From positions 1,128,113-1,192,112 of the forward strand of contig CM030940.1 in the NCBI GenBank assembly GCA_018136815.1: a stretch of DNA of 64,000 nucleotides. The letters run 5' to 3'. The translations under genes and the position numbers were made by a program. Shown here piece after piece: positions 33,616-43,092 of the stretch. The notes beneath the pieces are model-generated. The model had not been told where the DNA came from. It was given only the letters and a program-made list of their open reading frames with translations, and made no database searches. The first letter of the stretch is position 1, and the number at the start of each line of letters is the position of its first letter. Origin of the DNA: Isochrysis galbana. Its lineage: Eukaryota > Haptophyta > Isochrysidales > Isochrysidaceae.

Positions 33616-34525
33616 TCAGATACGATCGATGGTTTGAATCTGTGGTGGCGGCGGTACCGTCACGACGTGTGGAAGCATTCCCTGAACACTACGATACACC
33701 TTGTGACCGTGTTGGAGGTGGAAAGCTTCAATGAGCGGATCCAGTACTTGTTCTGTGATCTCCGAGACAAATTCGTCATGAAGGGTACCAGACACCTTAA
33801 TGGGTGTATTGAACAATCTTGCAAGTGCATGTTTTGCACGTTTCGGGACCCAGGCTTTCAGAGATGGGGGCACGAATTTAGAGCTCCTCGTAGTGATGCG
33901 TATCTTCCCCAGGAGACCCAATACTAGTCGGTATTTCTGTACAAATGTGTTGACACCTTCTACCTCGTCTACGAAAGAGAATGAAGACATTTCAGCAAAT
34001 GTCTTTACCAATCGATCTACTTTTTGTTGATCCTCTTCATGGACGTTATAGTCGTTGATGATCGTATACAACTTTTGTGGATCACCTACGCCACCCACCG
34101 ACGTACATCTAAGAACAAGTAGTAGCGGGTTTTTAGCTAGGGTTACGTCGATTTTCACGGGCTTTGATGGCGCGAACTTCTTCTCTCTGGCGTGTTCTGC
34201 TAAACTGCCTGCCCTGCCGTCTGTGGATACTGCTCTGGCTTCTGTGGCTCTCGCTTCTGTTCTGTCGATCCTTGAACAACTCCAATGTGTTCTTTACGCA
34301 CCAGAAATGCCCGCGAGAGGATGCCTCCATCAGTGAAGTGGTCTGATGGTAATCATCTACATACATGAAGTCGATGTCCTGACCCAAGTCCTCTATAGGT
34401 GGGAATTGATTCGTAGTGCAATACTCCCACAGAAGCTTCCCGTTGCGACGTCCAGACAGGTGAGGTGACGCTTGACGGGTCTCTTCGTCTGGTTCCATAG
34501 GACGCTTCACAGAAGAGGAGGCCAT
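33616..34525 (-). CDS. Uncharacterised protein, probable two-exon gene
   Basis: Not recognised. The minus-strand ATG at 34525 opens MASSSVKRPMEPDEETRQAS and reads through EYCTTNQFPPIEDLGQDIDF and the HQTTSLMEASSRGHFW region. A different frame is open from about 34250 to the stop at 33616, with VKIDVTLAKNPLLLVLRC, QKLYTIINDYNVHEEDQQKV and AKHALARLFNTPIKVSGTLH. A GT (GTGCGTAAAG near 34298) and a downstream CAG (near 34212) could define an intron joining them. The second part has normal globular composition with no stops over 200 codons and no family I can name. The upstream minisatellite is also open in this strand, so a longer start cannot be excluded. Confidence 0.5.
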
Positions 34526-34544
34526 CGCGATTCTGGTACGCGGG

Positions 34545-34733
34545 GAGGGGAGAGGAGGGCTCTGAAGGGAGAGGAGGGCTCTGAAGGGAGAGGAGGGCTC
34601 TGAAGGGAGAGGAGGGCTCTGAAGGGAGAGGAGGGCTCTGAAGGGAGAGGAGGGCTCTGAAGGGAGAGGAGGGCTCTGAAGGGAGAGGAGGGCTCTGAAG
34701 GGAGAGGAGGGCTCTGAAGGGAGAGGGGGGCTG
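34545..34733 (-). repeat. 19-bp minisatellite A (about nine units)
   Basis: Tandem GAGAGGAGGGCTCTGAAGG units, nearly identical, lie just upstream of the uncharacterised gene start. The minus strand is open in more than one frame across the array, giving a 19-residue Ser/Pro/Leu repeat. Confidence 0.95.
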
Positions 34734-34770
34734 GTAGGCAATGCAGGGCGGCAGCGGCAGGGGGGCGGAG

Positions 34771-34972
34771 AACTGCTCAACTGCAGGGCAACTGCTCAAC
34801 TGCAGGGCAACTGCTCAACTGCAGGGCAACTGCTCAACTGCAGGGCAACTGCTCAACTGCAGGGCAACTGCTCAACTGCAGGGCAACTGCTCAACTGCAG
34901 GGCAACTGCTCAACTGCAGGGCAACTGCTCAACTGCAGGGCAACTGCTCAACTGCAGGGCAACTGCTCACCC
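34771..34972 (+). repeat. 19-bp minisatellite B (about ten to eleven units)
   Basis: Tandem GCAACTGCTCAACTGCAGG units, essentially identical. The unit differs completely in sequence from the array 40 bp away but has the same period. No spacers are present, so it is not CRISPR-like. Confidence 0.95.
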
Positions 34973-34979
34973 TCGTCTC

Positions 34980-36618
34980 CTCCATATAGACGTGTGACGA
35001 AACTTATTGTCTGCTTTTACGCGGTCGGTGCTCTTTGGTGTAACTCATTAGTGCTCTTTGGTGTGAGACGTGGATCGTGAATTCCAACGAGATATCGACC
35101 CTGCCCCCAAGTCGAGTGAATGGAGTCAGACCACGTGTGGGTTTCAACATGTGAAGTGTCAAGTTGAGTCAAGTAACCTCCAGGTGACAACGAAAGGTGT
35201 TAGCAGGGATGGGGATAATTGAACGCTTTTGGTCTGTCCCATATTTGACGGAACGCGACCTTTGGCAGTCAGCCTCTAGGCCTGTAGTAAGCAACGGCAA
35301 AAGCGGCGGCGGCGATGGGCTAGTAAATGGGGGCGGCGGCGGCGGCAGCGCGGCAGCGCTCCCCCGGTGACGTCAGAAGTCAACATTCAAAGGGGTCTGC
35401 AGATGGGTGACGTCAGAAGTCAACATTCAAAGGGGTCTGCAGATGGCTGACTGCGATGAAATTTCGGCACGCGTCCCACCCGATTGGCGTGACTGTCCGG
35501 GTGGCCCCTGTGTATTTGCTGATTTGCTGTCAGGTGGAGGTGAGTTGATCCGTTGCGAATTTCACGTGAACAACATGCACCTGTACTCTAAGGCTAGTAA
35601 CCGGATAGCTGGGTTATCTAGATACCCAGCTACTCACCACCCATTTCCACTACCCACCTCCATGCGGGTAGGGGCGTCTCTCCTACCCACTGGGTTTGGG
35701 TAGTGAAACGTCACTATTCAGGATACTCATGCGAGTAGGGCGGCGGGGCCGCCCTCTAATTAATTTAATAGCAGTGCGCGCGCGCTACCGCGCGCGTGCC
35801 AACAGCCGCTTGTGTCGCGTTTTTGGCTCTATCGGGCGCATGCTGTAGTAGCAATAGCTTCCTAGCTACACTGTGTACTGTGTGTTGTGCCTCTGCACAA
35901 ATGAATTGGATATACATAGAGTAATACACATGATCAACACACGCACTGCACACGCATATGCGCACGCAGCACGCACACAGCACACAGCGGCGCAAGTGCA
36001 AAGATGCCTCGCGCGACAAAGGAGAACACAAACACACACACTCCGACTCTGCTCACGGGGACACTCATGGGCAATTATGTGCCGCGAGCAAGGCGTGCTC
36101 TAGAGTGTCATCACGTTGACTGCGTCATGATTCTCAGATCGAGAAATAGAACACCTCCAGCTCAAGCTACAAGCATGTGGTGGATTGTGAATTGTGGAGC
36201 AAATCCAAAAAGCAAAAAGCTTAATTAAAGCTTGGAGACTGGGCTTGAATAGGCCTGTTGGAGACGTATTGGGGTATTGATTACATGGTGTATGGTGCAA
36301 TTAGCTATGGTGCAAATATGTGGGGGCGTGGACGCCCTAGCAGCCTAGCCGGGTATCTGGATACCCAGAATACCCAGATGCTTTTTCCACTACCACTATC
36401 TAACCAGATAGGGGGTGGTCACTACCACTATCTAACCAATTAGGCTTGGGTGAACTACCCACAATATCCGGTTAGGCCCAAATCAAAGTGGTTACTAGCC
36501 TTACTGTACTCCTATAGTGTCGGACCAGCCATGCAACACAGCCTGGGAAGCGATAGCCTCTACTCTATTTTAGGAGAGGAGAGAATACTCTAAGAGAAAA
36601 TCCGAGGCCCATCGCAGG
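34980..36618. other. Intergenic region with small direct repeats
   Basis: No gene recognised. A 41-bp unit (GGTGACGTCAGAAGTCAACATT...) is tandemly duplicated at 35366-35447. TATCTAGATACCCAG / TATCTGGATACCCAG with ACTACC(A)CTATC words recur at 35610-35700 and 36350-36470. A GGCGGC run lies at 35300-35345. Confidence 0.5.
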
Positions 36619-38274
36619 ATGGAGGCGGCGGCGGCGGGCGAGGCCTCCGCCGTCCCCTCCTCTCGCCTCGGCTCACTGCGACGGGCGGTGCGATGGCCCG
36701 CCGAGCCGGACAGCTTGACCGTTGGTCCATCGCCCGTCGTTACCGCCGCCGCCGCCAAGCTCGCCACGCTCCTCCCGGCCTGGCCGCGTCGAGCACCACA
36801 CACTACTGAGCGACCCCCTTCGCTCCAGCAGGCGATGGAGCAGAGCGAGCAGCTCCTCAGGGTGCTCAATAGCCCGCCAACCGCACCTCCATTCGCTGAC
36901 TCTAATTACGACGGATCTCTACCAGAAATCACGACAGAGGCCACGGCAGCGGCCTCGGAGCGCCGAACGTGGAAAGAGGCTGCTCAGCGCAATCATGGCA
37001 AGGACGGATACCACTTTGGCGATCTGACTCGTTTGATCGCGGCATCAGTGGGCGGTTCGGGCGCGACCACGAAGCTTGCTCGCATCTTCGGGTATACAGC
37101 CGCCCAGGATGCATCGGAAGCGCCCGGTGGCACTGCGCCTAGTCCGGCGGATCGAGACGCTGCCTCAGAAAGTGGGGATGCCCAACCAGAGGGTGTACTT
37201 GCTTCATTATCTCAAATGCCCATCGAGTCGCAGAAGCAATGGCTCGAGGCAGCGGCGAGGGACCCCACTTGTGCGCACATAGATGAGATTCGCAATGCCA
37301 TTCGTCGGGAGGTTCTGGACGCAGCACGTCCGACAGGCGCCGCTCTCACCATCGCAATATCTCGCTTTCTTGGGACGCATTCTAATGGGCAAGACAGCAA
37401 GCGCACAAGCAGTGGCGCCGCGTTTGATGACGGCAGTGCTGTGCCAACCGGCGAGCGGGCAGGGGTGATCAAAAGAATTGTGATAAAATCAGGCTCAGCG
37501 CGACCTGGGCCTGACGTGGCTGCGGCTGCCGCTGCAGGTTTGCGCCACGAAATCGCATTGCTTGAGCCCATGCTTCTATCCCGTTTGCCGCCTGCCGTAG
37601 CTCAGTCGGTGGTGTGGTCGACTTTTGCGCGGACGATGGTTGAGGGCGCGATGATGAGGGGCTGCTGGGGTGTCGTGGCAGAGCTGTTCGCGGCGCGAGA
37701 TCGCGACAAAGTGAGCAGGCTGGCGGAGCTCTGCCATCAAATGCGCTTTACGCTACCGTGCGACACCGGCCTGCCTCCTTCGTTGTGGGCGATGCCTAGT
37801 GAAGCACGGGTTGACGCCGATGCACTCGAGAGGCTTCGCTGTACCGATTTATCAGACGCGCGGCTTCCGTACGCGCCTGCGATTCGAACCCTCCGCACAC
37901 TTTTGCACGCGCGAACAGCGAGGGAGAAAGCCACCATCTTGCTAGATGTATGTGAGCAAGTGGCAGGTGGGGCACAACACTCGGCTCAAATGTTTCAAGC
38001 AGAAGAAGGCAGCGCTCAAGTCTCTGGCGGCCAACTTGCTCTTGGGGCAGAGGATCTTCTGCCAATTGTTGCATATGTGGTGCTTCGCTCCCGTGTCTCT
38101 GTCCTGCCTGCGGAGATAGATCTGATCGCGGAACTGATGCCAAGCGAGCTCGCTTTTGGCGGCGAAGGCTACGCTCTCACTACGATGCAATGCGCGTGCC
38201 ATGTCTTGCTCAGCACGCGCTTCTGCGAAGGGATGGAACCGGCTTGGCAAGTTGGACAGCCTCCTCAAAGGTAG
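36619..38274 (+). CDS. VPS9-domain protein (probable Rab5-type GEF)
   Basis: Single-exon frame of 551 codons. The C-terminal third is a VPS9 domain, which activates Rab5-family GTPases in endosomal trafficking. Diagnostic blocks are KATILLDVCEQV, then GAEDLLPIVAYVVLRSRV with the conserved Asp479, the acidic IDLIAELMP segment, and GEGYALTTMQCACHVLL with Tyr518. A helical region (from about residue 320: HEIALLEPMLLSRLPPAVAQ) may be the helical bundle that precedes VPS9. The first 280 residues are Ala/Ser/Pro-rich with no known domain. The protein ends about 15 residues after the domain. The start ATG at 36619 is the first in the frame. Confidence 0.88.
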   Translation: MEAAAAGEASAVPSSRLGSLRRAVRWPAEPDSLTVGPSPVVTAAAAKLATLLPAWPRRAPHTTERPPSLQQAMEQSEQLLRVLNSPPTAPPFADSNYDGSLPEITTEATAAASERRTWKEAAQRNHGKDGYHFGDLTRLIAASVGGSGATTKLARIFGYTAAQDASEAPGGTAPSPADRDAASESGDAQPEGVLASLSQMPIESQKQWLEAAARDPTCAHIDEIRNAIRREVLDAARPTGAALTIAISRFLGTHSNGQDSKRTSSGAAFDDGSAVPTGERAGVIKRIVIKSGSARPGPDVAAAAAAGLRHEIALLEPMLLSRLPPAVAQSVVWSTFARTMVEGAMMRGCWGVVAELFAARDRDKVSRLAELCHQMRFTLPCDTGLPPSLWAMPSEARVDADALERLRCTDLSDARLPYAPAIRTLRTLLHARTAREKATILLDVCEQVAGGAQHSAQMFQAEEGSAQVSGGQLALGAEDLLPIVAYVVLRSRVSVLPAEIDLIAELMPSELAFGGEGYALTTMQCACHVLLSTRFCEGMEPAWQVGQPPQR

Positions 38275-39050
38275 CAGGACAGCAACGGTACTGGTAGTCA
38301 AGGATGCATAGGCGCACTGCTGCGCCATGCACATCGCAAACGCACACATCCACTCACAAACTCTTGTATCTTCTGGATAAGGGCCTCAGCAGCGTGATGC
38401 ACACATGCTCTTGCTAATGCCGTCTCTCTCTCGATGAGGTACTCAGCCGCGCCACCTCACCATCATGACAGCATGGGCATCATGGTTGCGTTGCCGCGTG
38501 CCATGTGACTATCCGCTACTTGACTCCTTTCCGTGCTCGGCCCACCCAACCTACCTCCCTCGTCCCGCCTCCGGCTGCAGCGACGCCCATGTAGCAGCGT
38601 ACGTACATCAGCCCCTACACCCGCACTGCTACACACTAGACGAGGAAAGTGTGATTGTATATGCATGAGTTTTCAATCTGAGCAATGTGTGTGTGTGGGG
38701 GGGGGGGGGGGGCACCATGAAGCTGAAGCACGGCAGTCGCCCCCCCCTACGGAGTGTGATTGTGTGTGCCCACTCAGTCCGGACGTGCACCTTGAGTCAG
38801 ACTTGTCTTCATTGCGCTTGCGCAGTAGCGCTTGGTTTTACCCACTGAGAGTGCACGCTCTTTGGGGGGTGAGACAAGGGGTCACCCACTTTTACATGAG
38901 TTAGTTTGATTGTGCTTCGATTTTTGTCCGTTTGTTCAAGCAACAAGCAAGCTTGTTTTGGGCCTGATCACCCTATGACTCGCGTGGACGCTCGACTTGA
39001 GTAGGGGGGTGTCGCGTCCAGAGTATTTTTATACTCTATCCACATGCGAT
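38275..39050. other. Intergenic region downstream of the VPS9 gene
   Basis: Nothing recognised beyond a G-run (38698-38712) and short frames. No known repeat was matched. Confidence 0.35.
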
Positions 39051-39059
39051 ATTGATGCG

Positions 39060-39220
39060 TAGTGTTAGGGCGGTCCAACAGTGATGTATAACTACTAACA
39101 TGTGGGGGGGGGCTGCGCATTTGCTTGGACCGTCCTCCCAAGCCAAAAAAAAACTCCAGGGGGGCTCACCTGCCGCCACGAAGAATTCGCGAGGACAATG
39201 GTGGGTTTTACCGCCCCCCT
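39060..39220 (+). repeat. Dispersed repeat, copy 2 (related to 2880-3040)
   Basis: Contains the same ordered blocks described for 2880-3040, with about the same spacing. The downstream 300 bp (39220-39700) has a GC-rich plus frame (QESPAFVLDNDLYLLDAGAV, then WLASANVHAALAVLLC) preceded by CCCCTCGCAG. It may be an exon remnant but cannot be assigned. Confidence 0.5.
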
Positions 39221-40589
39221 CGCCCTCCGTCTGTACACGCGCTGGGCTCTAACTAACAGTAAAAAGAACTGGCGGTCGCGCCCAGGGGCCGATAAGGTTA
39301 TTTCGGGGCGGTTGTTTCATGCGACACGCGATTCCCCCGAGATCCGTCCGCGCTATCGGGCGCCCGACCTTCATCTGGTGCCTAGAGCTAGAGCGGGAGG
39401 GGACGTCACCCGCGGAGCACCCCGGGCACCCCACAGCGCGTGCACACGGCTGCCTTGGCCACAGAGGAGTCCGCCCTAACCACCCCGACCCCCGACCCGC
39501 CCCTCGCAGGAATCGCCCGCGTTCGTACTCGACAACGACCTCTACCTCCTCGACGCTGGGGCCGTCGACGCGTGGCTGGCGAGCGCCAATGTCCATGCCG
39601 CCCTCGCGGTGCTCCTCTGCTCGACAGCGCCTCACCCGGCGCTGATCGACGAGGCTCGGCCCGGGGGGCGGCCGGACCACGCGAACCTGGGGTCTCCGCC
39701 GGAGATCATAAACGCCAGCCGGAGACCATAAACAGCCTACATTGTCATTGCCAACGTTGTATTTGTATTTGTCATTGCGATTGTCAATAGTCTAGGAACA
39801 AGTAATGACACTCACACGACTCACTCTCATAAATATACGGGTAGTGCCTCGACCTTGATTGATGGAGTGGATGTGCGTGGTGAATGGGGATAGGCTACTA
39901 CAGCTGCTTGGTTGCTTGGCCCCCCACAGTCTAGCCACCGCCGCCACCTCCTTCTCTTCACTCCTTGGCCCCTTACCCAATTGAGACTTGCCACGATCGA
40001 TCAAGCGCACAGCTTGATTCGACGACAACAAAGGGCAGAGGGCAGGGCCAACACGGGCGTGGGATTGTGGCTCGCCACCCACGCCCACTAGGGGTTTGGG
40101 TGGTATTGATGAGTGCCCAGCTCGTGCCCAAAGGCAGAGCGTGGGGATGACCGACAAGCCCCCCGGCTAGCAGGGCTCACCTACAATACTCGCAATACAA
40201 ATGATTACTAGAGGTTGCTCTGTAGTCAACCGTTGATTACTGTTGTGCTCCGAGTAATCAACCTCAGATTACTCTGAAATCTCAGAAATCATATTATGAC
40301 ACTTTAGTGCATTACTCATGGGAGTTGTCCCGAGCCAAAAACAAAACTCCCTGATAGCCTAGTGAAACCTGAAACCCCCCTGGCCCCTGGCTGGTCCCCT
40401 AGTGTACTAGCAGCAGTGTACACGTGTACCTGTTCAGTATCAGCATACAATGTACTATTCCGGCAATGTGCGATCACAGATCCTGCCCCCTCCCCCCTCC
40501 CGCCTCCATTTTTAGCGTTGTAAGTTAGCGTTAGTGTCCAATTGCTTGGCTAATTTAAAATTGGCAATAGTTAGAAGTGGGAACGTGAC
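39221..40589. other. Intergenic region, possible coding remnant only
   Basis: Apart from the unassigned plus-strand frame near 39500-39730, I see no gene. AT-richer sequence with AGTAATCA-type words lies at 40190-40330; similar GTAATCA words recur at 42185-42300. Confidence 0.35.
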
Positions 40590-40855
40590 AACTAAGTTTA
40601 TACTTAGTTCGCCCATGGGGGGGCACGAGCCCCCCCCTCTCTCCACTCCTCGTTCGTATAACCAGCCAGTTCCTCCCAGAAATCAAGGATCGCGCAGCCG
40701 TTCTCGGTGAGCAAGTCCGCGTGCCTGGAGACTATTGGACTGGCCGGATGTTAGCAGAGGAGCGCAACACAGCGTATTTGTGCATTGTGCTAGCATACGA
40801 CGCGCTGTACAAGCCCCCCGGCAGTCGTGCACCAGGGGCGGACAATGTTCAGTAG
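40590..40855 (+). mobile_element. LINE 5' hairpin joined to an ORF2-like tail
   Basis: The perfect hairpin AACTAAGTTTATACTTAGTT (40590-40609) is followed by CGCCCATGGGGGGGCACGAG, as in the 45865 element. At about 40654 the sequence switches to a different frame with globular composition (QFLPEIKDRAAVLGEQVRVP, then RNTAYLCIVLAYDALYKPPG) ending at a TAG near 40855. The tail resembles an ORF2 C-terminus (compare AIYALYLLAWRY at 24337-25660), but that assignment is tentative. The 3' end and target-site duplication were not identified. Confidence 0.45.
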
Positions 40856-40945
40856 TTTGTTCAGTAGCCATCAGACGTCCGACATGTGTGTATAGACGCA
40901 TTTATATACGTATATAATATATAATAGCTATATATAGCGAGAAGC

Positions 40946-42153
40946 ACAACTATCGTTAAAACGATAGGGTCATGGAGCGCGCGCCGCCGCCCGCTCTCGC
41001 TGCCGCTGCCCTCGCCGCGATGGACGAAGAACTCATAGACACGCCGCTGTCGCCGAAGCGACCGCGCCAGGACGACCCTCCCAACCAGGTGGGCACAGGA
41101 GCCGGCAAGCCACGCCCGCGCATCACCACGAACGCCAAGAACAAAGCTGCCATGCTGGCAGCAGACAGCAAGCAACACACCTACAGCACAACCCACAGCC
41201 ACACCACCCACACCGCACCAGAGGGACGCTCCAACAAGGGAGGCCTCCGGGCCCGGCCCTTACACAGCCGCGATACCGCCCTCGCGCTCCGGCGCGAGGG
41301 GCTGGCCCGTCACCACCACAGGCAGAACCCCAATGGGGAGTTGCCGCACCAAAACAAGGGAAAGATCCAAGAGCACACTGAGGCCCCCAGGAAGGGGGAC
41401 AGGAGACAAAGGAGAGGCGGCACAGGAGGGAGGCCCTCCAGTGACGCCCAGGGACGGGCCGACAATCACGTCGCACGCGCGCGAGAAACGGACGCGACAA
41501 CGGCCCAGGAGGCCCAACACCATGACAACCAACACCAGGAAGGACCACCACAGAGGACAAATCACACAACAACCCCAAAAAGGGGCGACAGAGTCACGGA
41601 AACGTTGGACCCCACGGGCCATAGAAAAACAGGAGCACACAAGAGGCTAACCCCACCCTTCACCCCGACCACGCAGGTGGCACTCCTCGACGAAGACCTA
41701 GAGCCTGAACCTGAAGAGGAGGCCGAATTTCCACACTCTCATAAAATCATCATCATCTTTACGGCGTACGAGAAAGGCCACAAAGCCAAGGACGAAGAAA
41801 TCCTTGGCGCGATCGTCGCGCACCTGAACAAATTGGAAGGTGTAGACCTGGAGCCCGACTTCCTCTCTAAGAGCGCCGCCGGCCCATGGGAGATTCTCGT
41901 CACGGCGGATTGCGCCAACCAGTTCAGGGAGCAATACAAGGATGTTGCGGATTTTCGCAAGGCGGGCATCCCGTGTCCGATTGCGGTTAAGTACCAAACG
42001 CTCGATGAAAAGTTCAACGGACTCCCGCGTGCGTCCAACAAGGCGCTAGCCAGCGCGTACAAGGACGCGTCGGCGCACCTGGTGGTGCGCAATTACAAGT
42101 TCGAGCTAAAGAGCCAGTAGGTGTGTAGCCCAGAATCTTCAGATGTTTTTTTT
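40946..42153 (+). mobile_element. Non-autonomous LINE copy with intact ORF1 fragment and 15-bp TSD
   Basis: Bounded by TATATAGCGAGAAGC at 40931-40945 and 42154-42168, a perfect 15-bp target-site duplication. It begins with a hairpin (ACTATCGTTAAAACGATAG), then ATGGAGCGCGCG. A 382-codon frame (40972-42120) has a basic, Gln/His/Arg-rich middle and the ORF1 domain (AHLNKLEGVDLEPDFLSKSA, then AGPWEILVTADCANQF). The TAG is followed immediately by GTGTGTAGCCCAGAATCTTCAGATG and a T9 tail. Endonuclease and RT are absent. The element is therefore an internal-deletion derivative carrying both termini, and the sharp TSD suggests recent insertion. Confidence 0.85.
40972..42120 (+). CDS. LINE ORF1-derived protein (truncated)
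   Basis: 382 codons inside the element above. It aligns with the ORF1 portion of the element at 13189-15530 around the GPW motif and the AHLVV segment, which is where this copy ends (YKFELKSQ). ORF1 proteins bind element RNA. The zinc-finger part present in the longer copy is missing here. It has no host function that I can infer. Confidence 0.7.
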   Translation: MERAPPPALAAAALAAMDEELIDTPLSPKRPRQDDPPNQVGTGAGKPRPRITTNAKNKAAMLAADSKQHTYSTTHSHTTHTAPEGRSNKGGLRARPLHSRDTALALRREGLARHHHRQNPNGELPHQNKGKIQEHTEAPRKGDRRQRRGGTGGRPSSDAQGRADNHVARARETDATTAQEAQHHDNQHQEGPPQRTNHTTTPKRGDRVTETLDPTGHRKTGAHKRLTPPFTPTTQVALLDEDLEPEPEEEAEFPHSHKIIIIFTAYEKGHKAKDEEILGAIVAHLNKLEGVDLEPDFLSKSAAGPWEILVTADCANQFREQYKDVADFRKAGIPCPIAVKYQTLDEKFNGLPRASNKALASAYKDASAHLVVRNYKFELKSQ

Positions 42154-42309
42154 TATATAGCGAGAAGCGAGAAGCGACTCGAGTAATCTCCATTACTTGA
42201 TTATTTCTGGGCGCGAATTTTGACGAGTAATCGTCATTGACTACATCAGAATTGCAAGTAATCAAGTGTTGATTACTACCTTAACCCCAGTAATCAGGGC
42301 AAGTAGTGG

Positions 42310-42422
42310 ACTACTCATTGTATTCTAGGTGAGGCTTGCCGGCTAGGGGAGTTGGAGCTTTAGAGGGAGGGCGCGAGGCGCCCCCCCATGCCCCAGGTGC
42401 GGAGCTAAGTATAAACTTAGTT
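42310..42422 (-). mobile_element. LINE 5'-end fragment
   Basis: The hairpin CTAAGTATAAACTTAGTT (42405-42422) reads outward on the minus strand, followed by GGGGCATGGGGGGGCGCC. The ORF start is closed by a stop after about nine codons. Its 3' boundary is unclear. Confidence 0.45.
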
Positions 42423-43092
42423 GAGCACCGCGCGCCGCGAGCTAACTTCCTCCTATATAAACTAAGAATCCTATTGGACGCTGGCCCCTGGTGGGGCACA
42501 ACAGCGCCCGATAAGGGGCATCGCCGACTCTTACCCCACTCTCTCACGCCTCACGCCCTTGGTCGAAGCAGAAGCAGCGCGCGCGGCCTCCCCTTCCCAA
42601 GTGATTCCGCATGAAGGAACCTGGGGGAGGGGAAAGGGAGAGTTGATAGGTTAGGGCGGGTAGTTAGGAGTAGCATAAGCACTCTGCCACACGCCGTGCA
42701 TGTAGCGGTTAGTTGGCCCGCTGTTAAGACTTAATTTGTGTGCTGTGAACTCTGGAGTTAGCGCATGGGTTTCGCGTTGGGTTCGAGTTCGATTTTTATT
42801 TGAGTAACGTGTGTGCCTTTCCAGACACTTCCACGAAAGAGGACACCAATTCATGCCCGCTTAGGAGCTCGTCGTCGCCAGCTCTAAGCACATCGCGGCC
42901 GATTCTCAAGATTCAGCAAGTGGCGTCCCAGATGTGGGACCGAACAAACGCGTTGCGGCGATGCGCTATCTCACCTTGCGGGAAAAAGCCCACGTGTCTA
43001 AAGATGGGTGGGTGCTCGTGGGTTGGGTGCCTGCGTCTCTTTCGGCGCCGCCGAGCACGCGCCCGGTGAGTTCTTTCTTTGCATGGCGGCCT
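42423..43092. other. Spacer downstream of the BTB gene, nothing recognised
   Basis: No gene. Short frames at 42800-43173 run antisense to the BTB gene's 3' flank. Confidence 0.35.

Noticed and set aside
34545..34972. CRISPR-like repeat array
   Set aside because: The 19-bp units are contiguous with no unique spacers, in a eukaryotic context. They are minisatellites.
35366..35447. Possible regulatory CRE-like TGACGTCA site pair
   Set aside because: The GGTGACGTCAGAAGT word is simply duplicated as part of a 41-bp tandem repeat, and no nearby gene start supports a regulatory role.
38698..38712. Isolated G-run as an assembly gap marker
   Set aside because: Similar runs occur throughout the window in defined repeat contexts, and flanking sequence is continuous.
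42780..42800. tRNA-like GGTTCGAGTTCGA word
   Set aside because: No matching acceptor stem, D-loop or anticodon arm could be folded around it.
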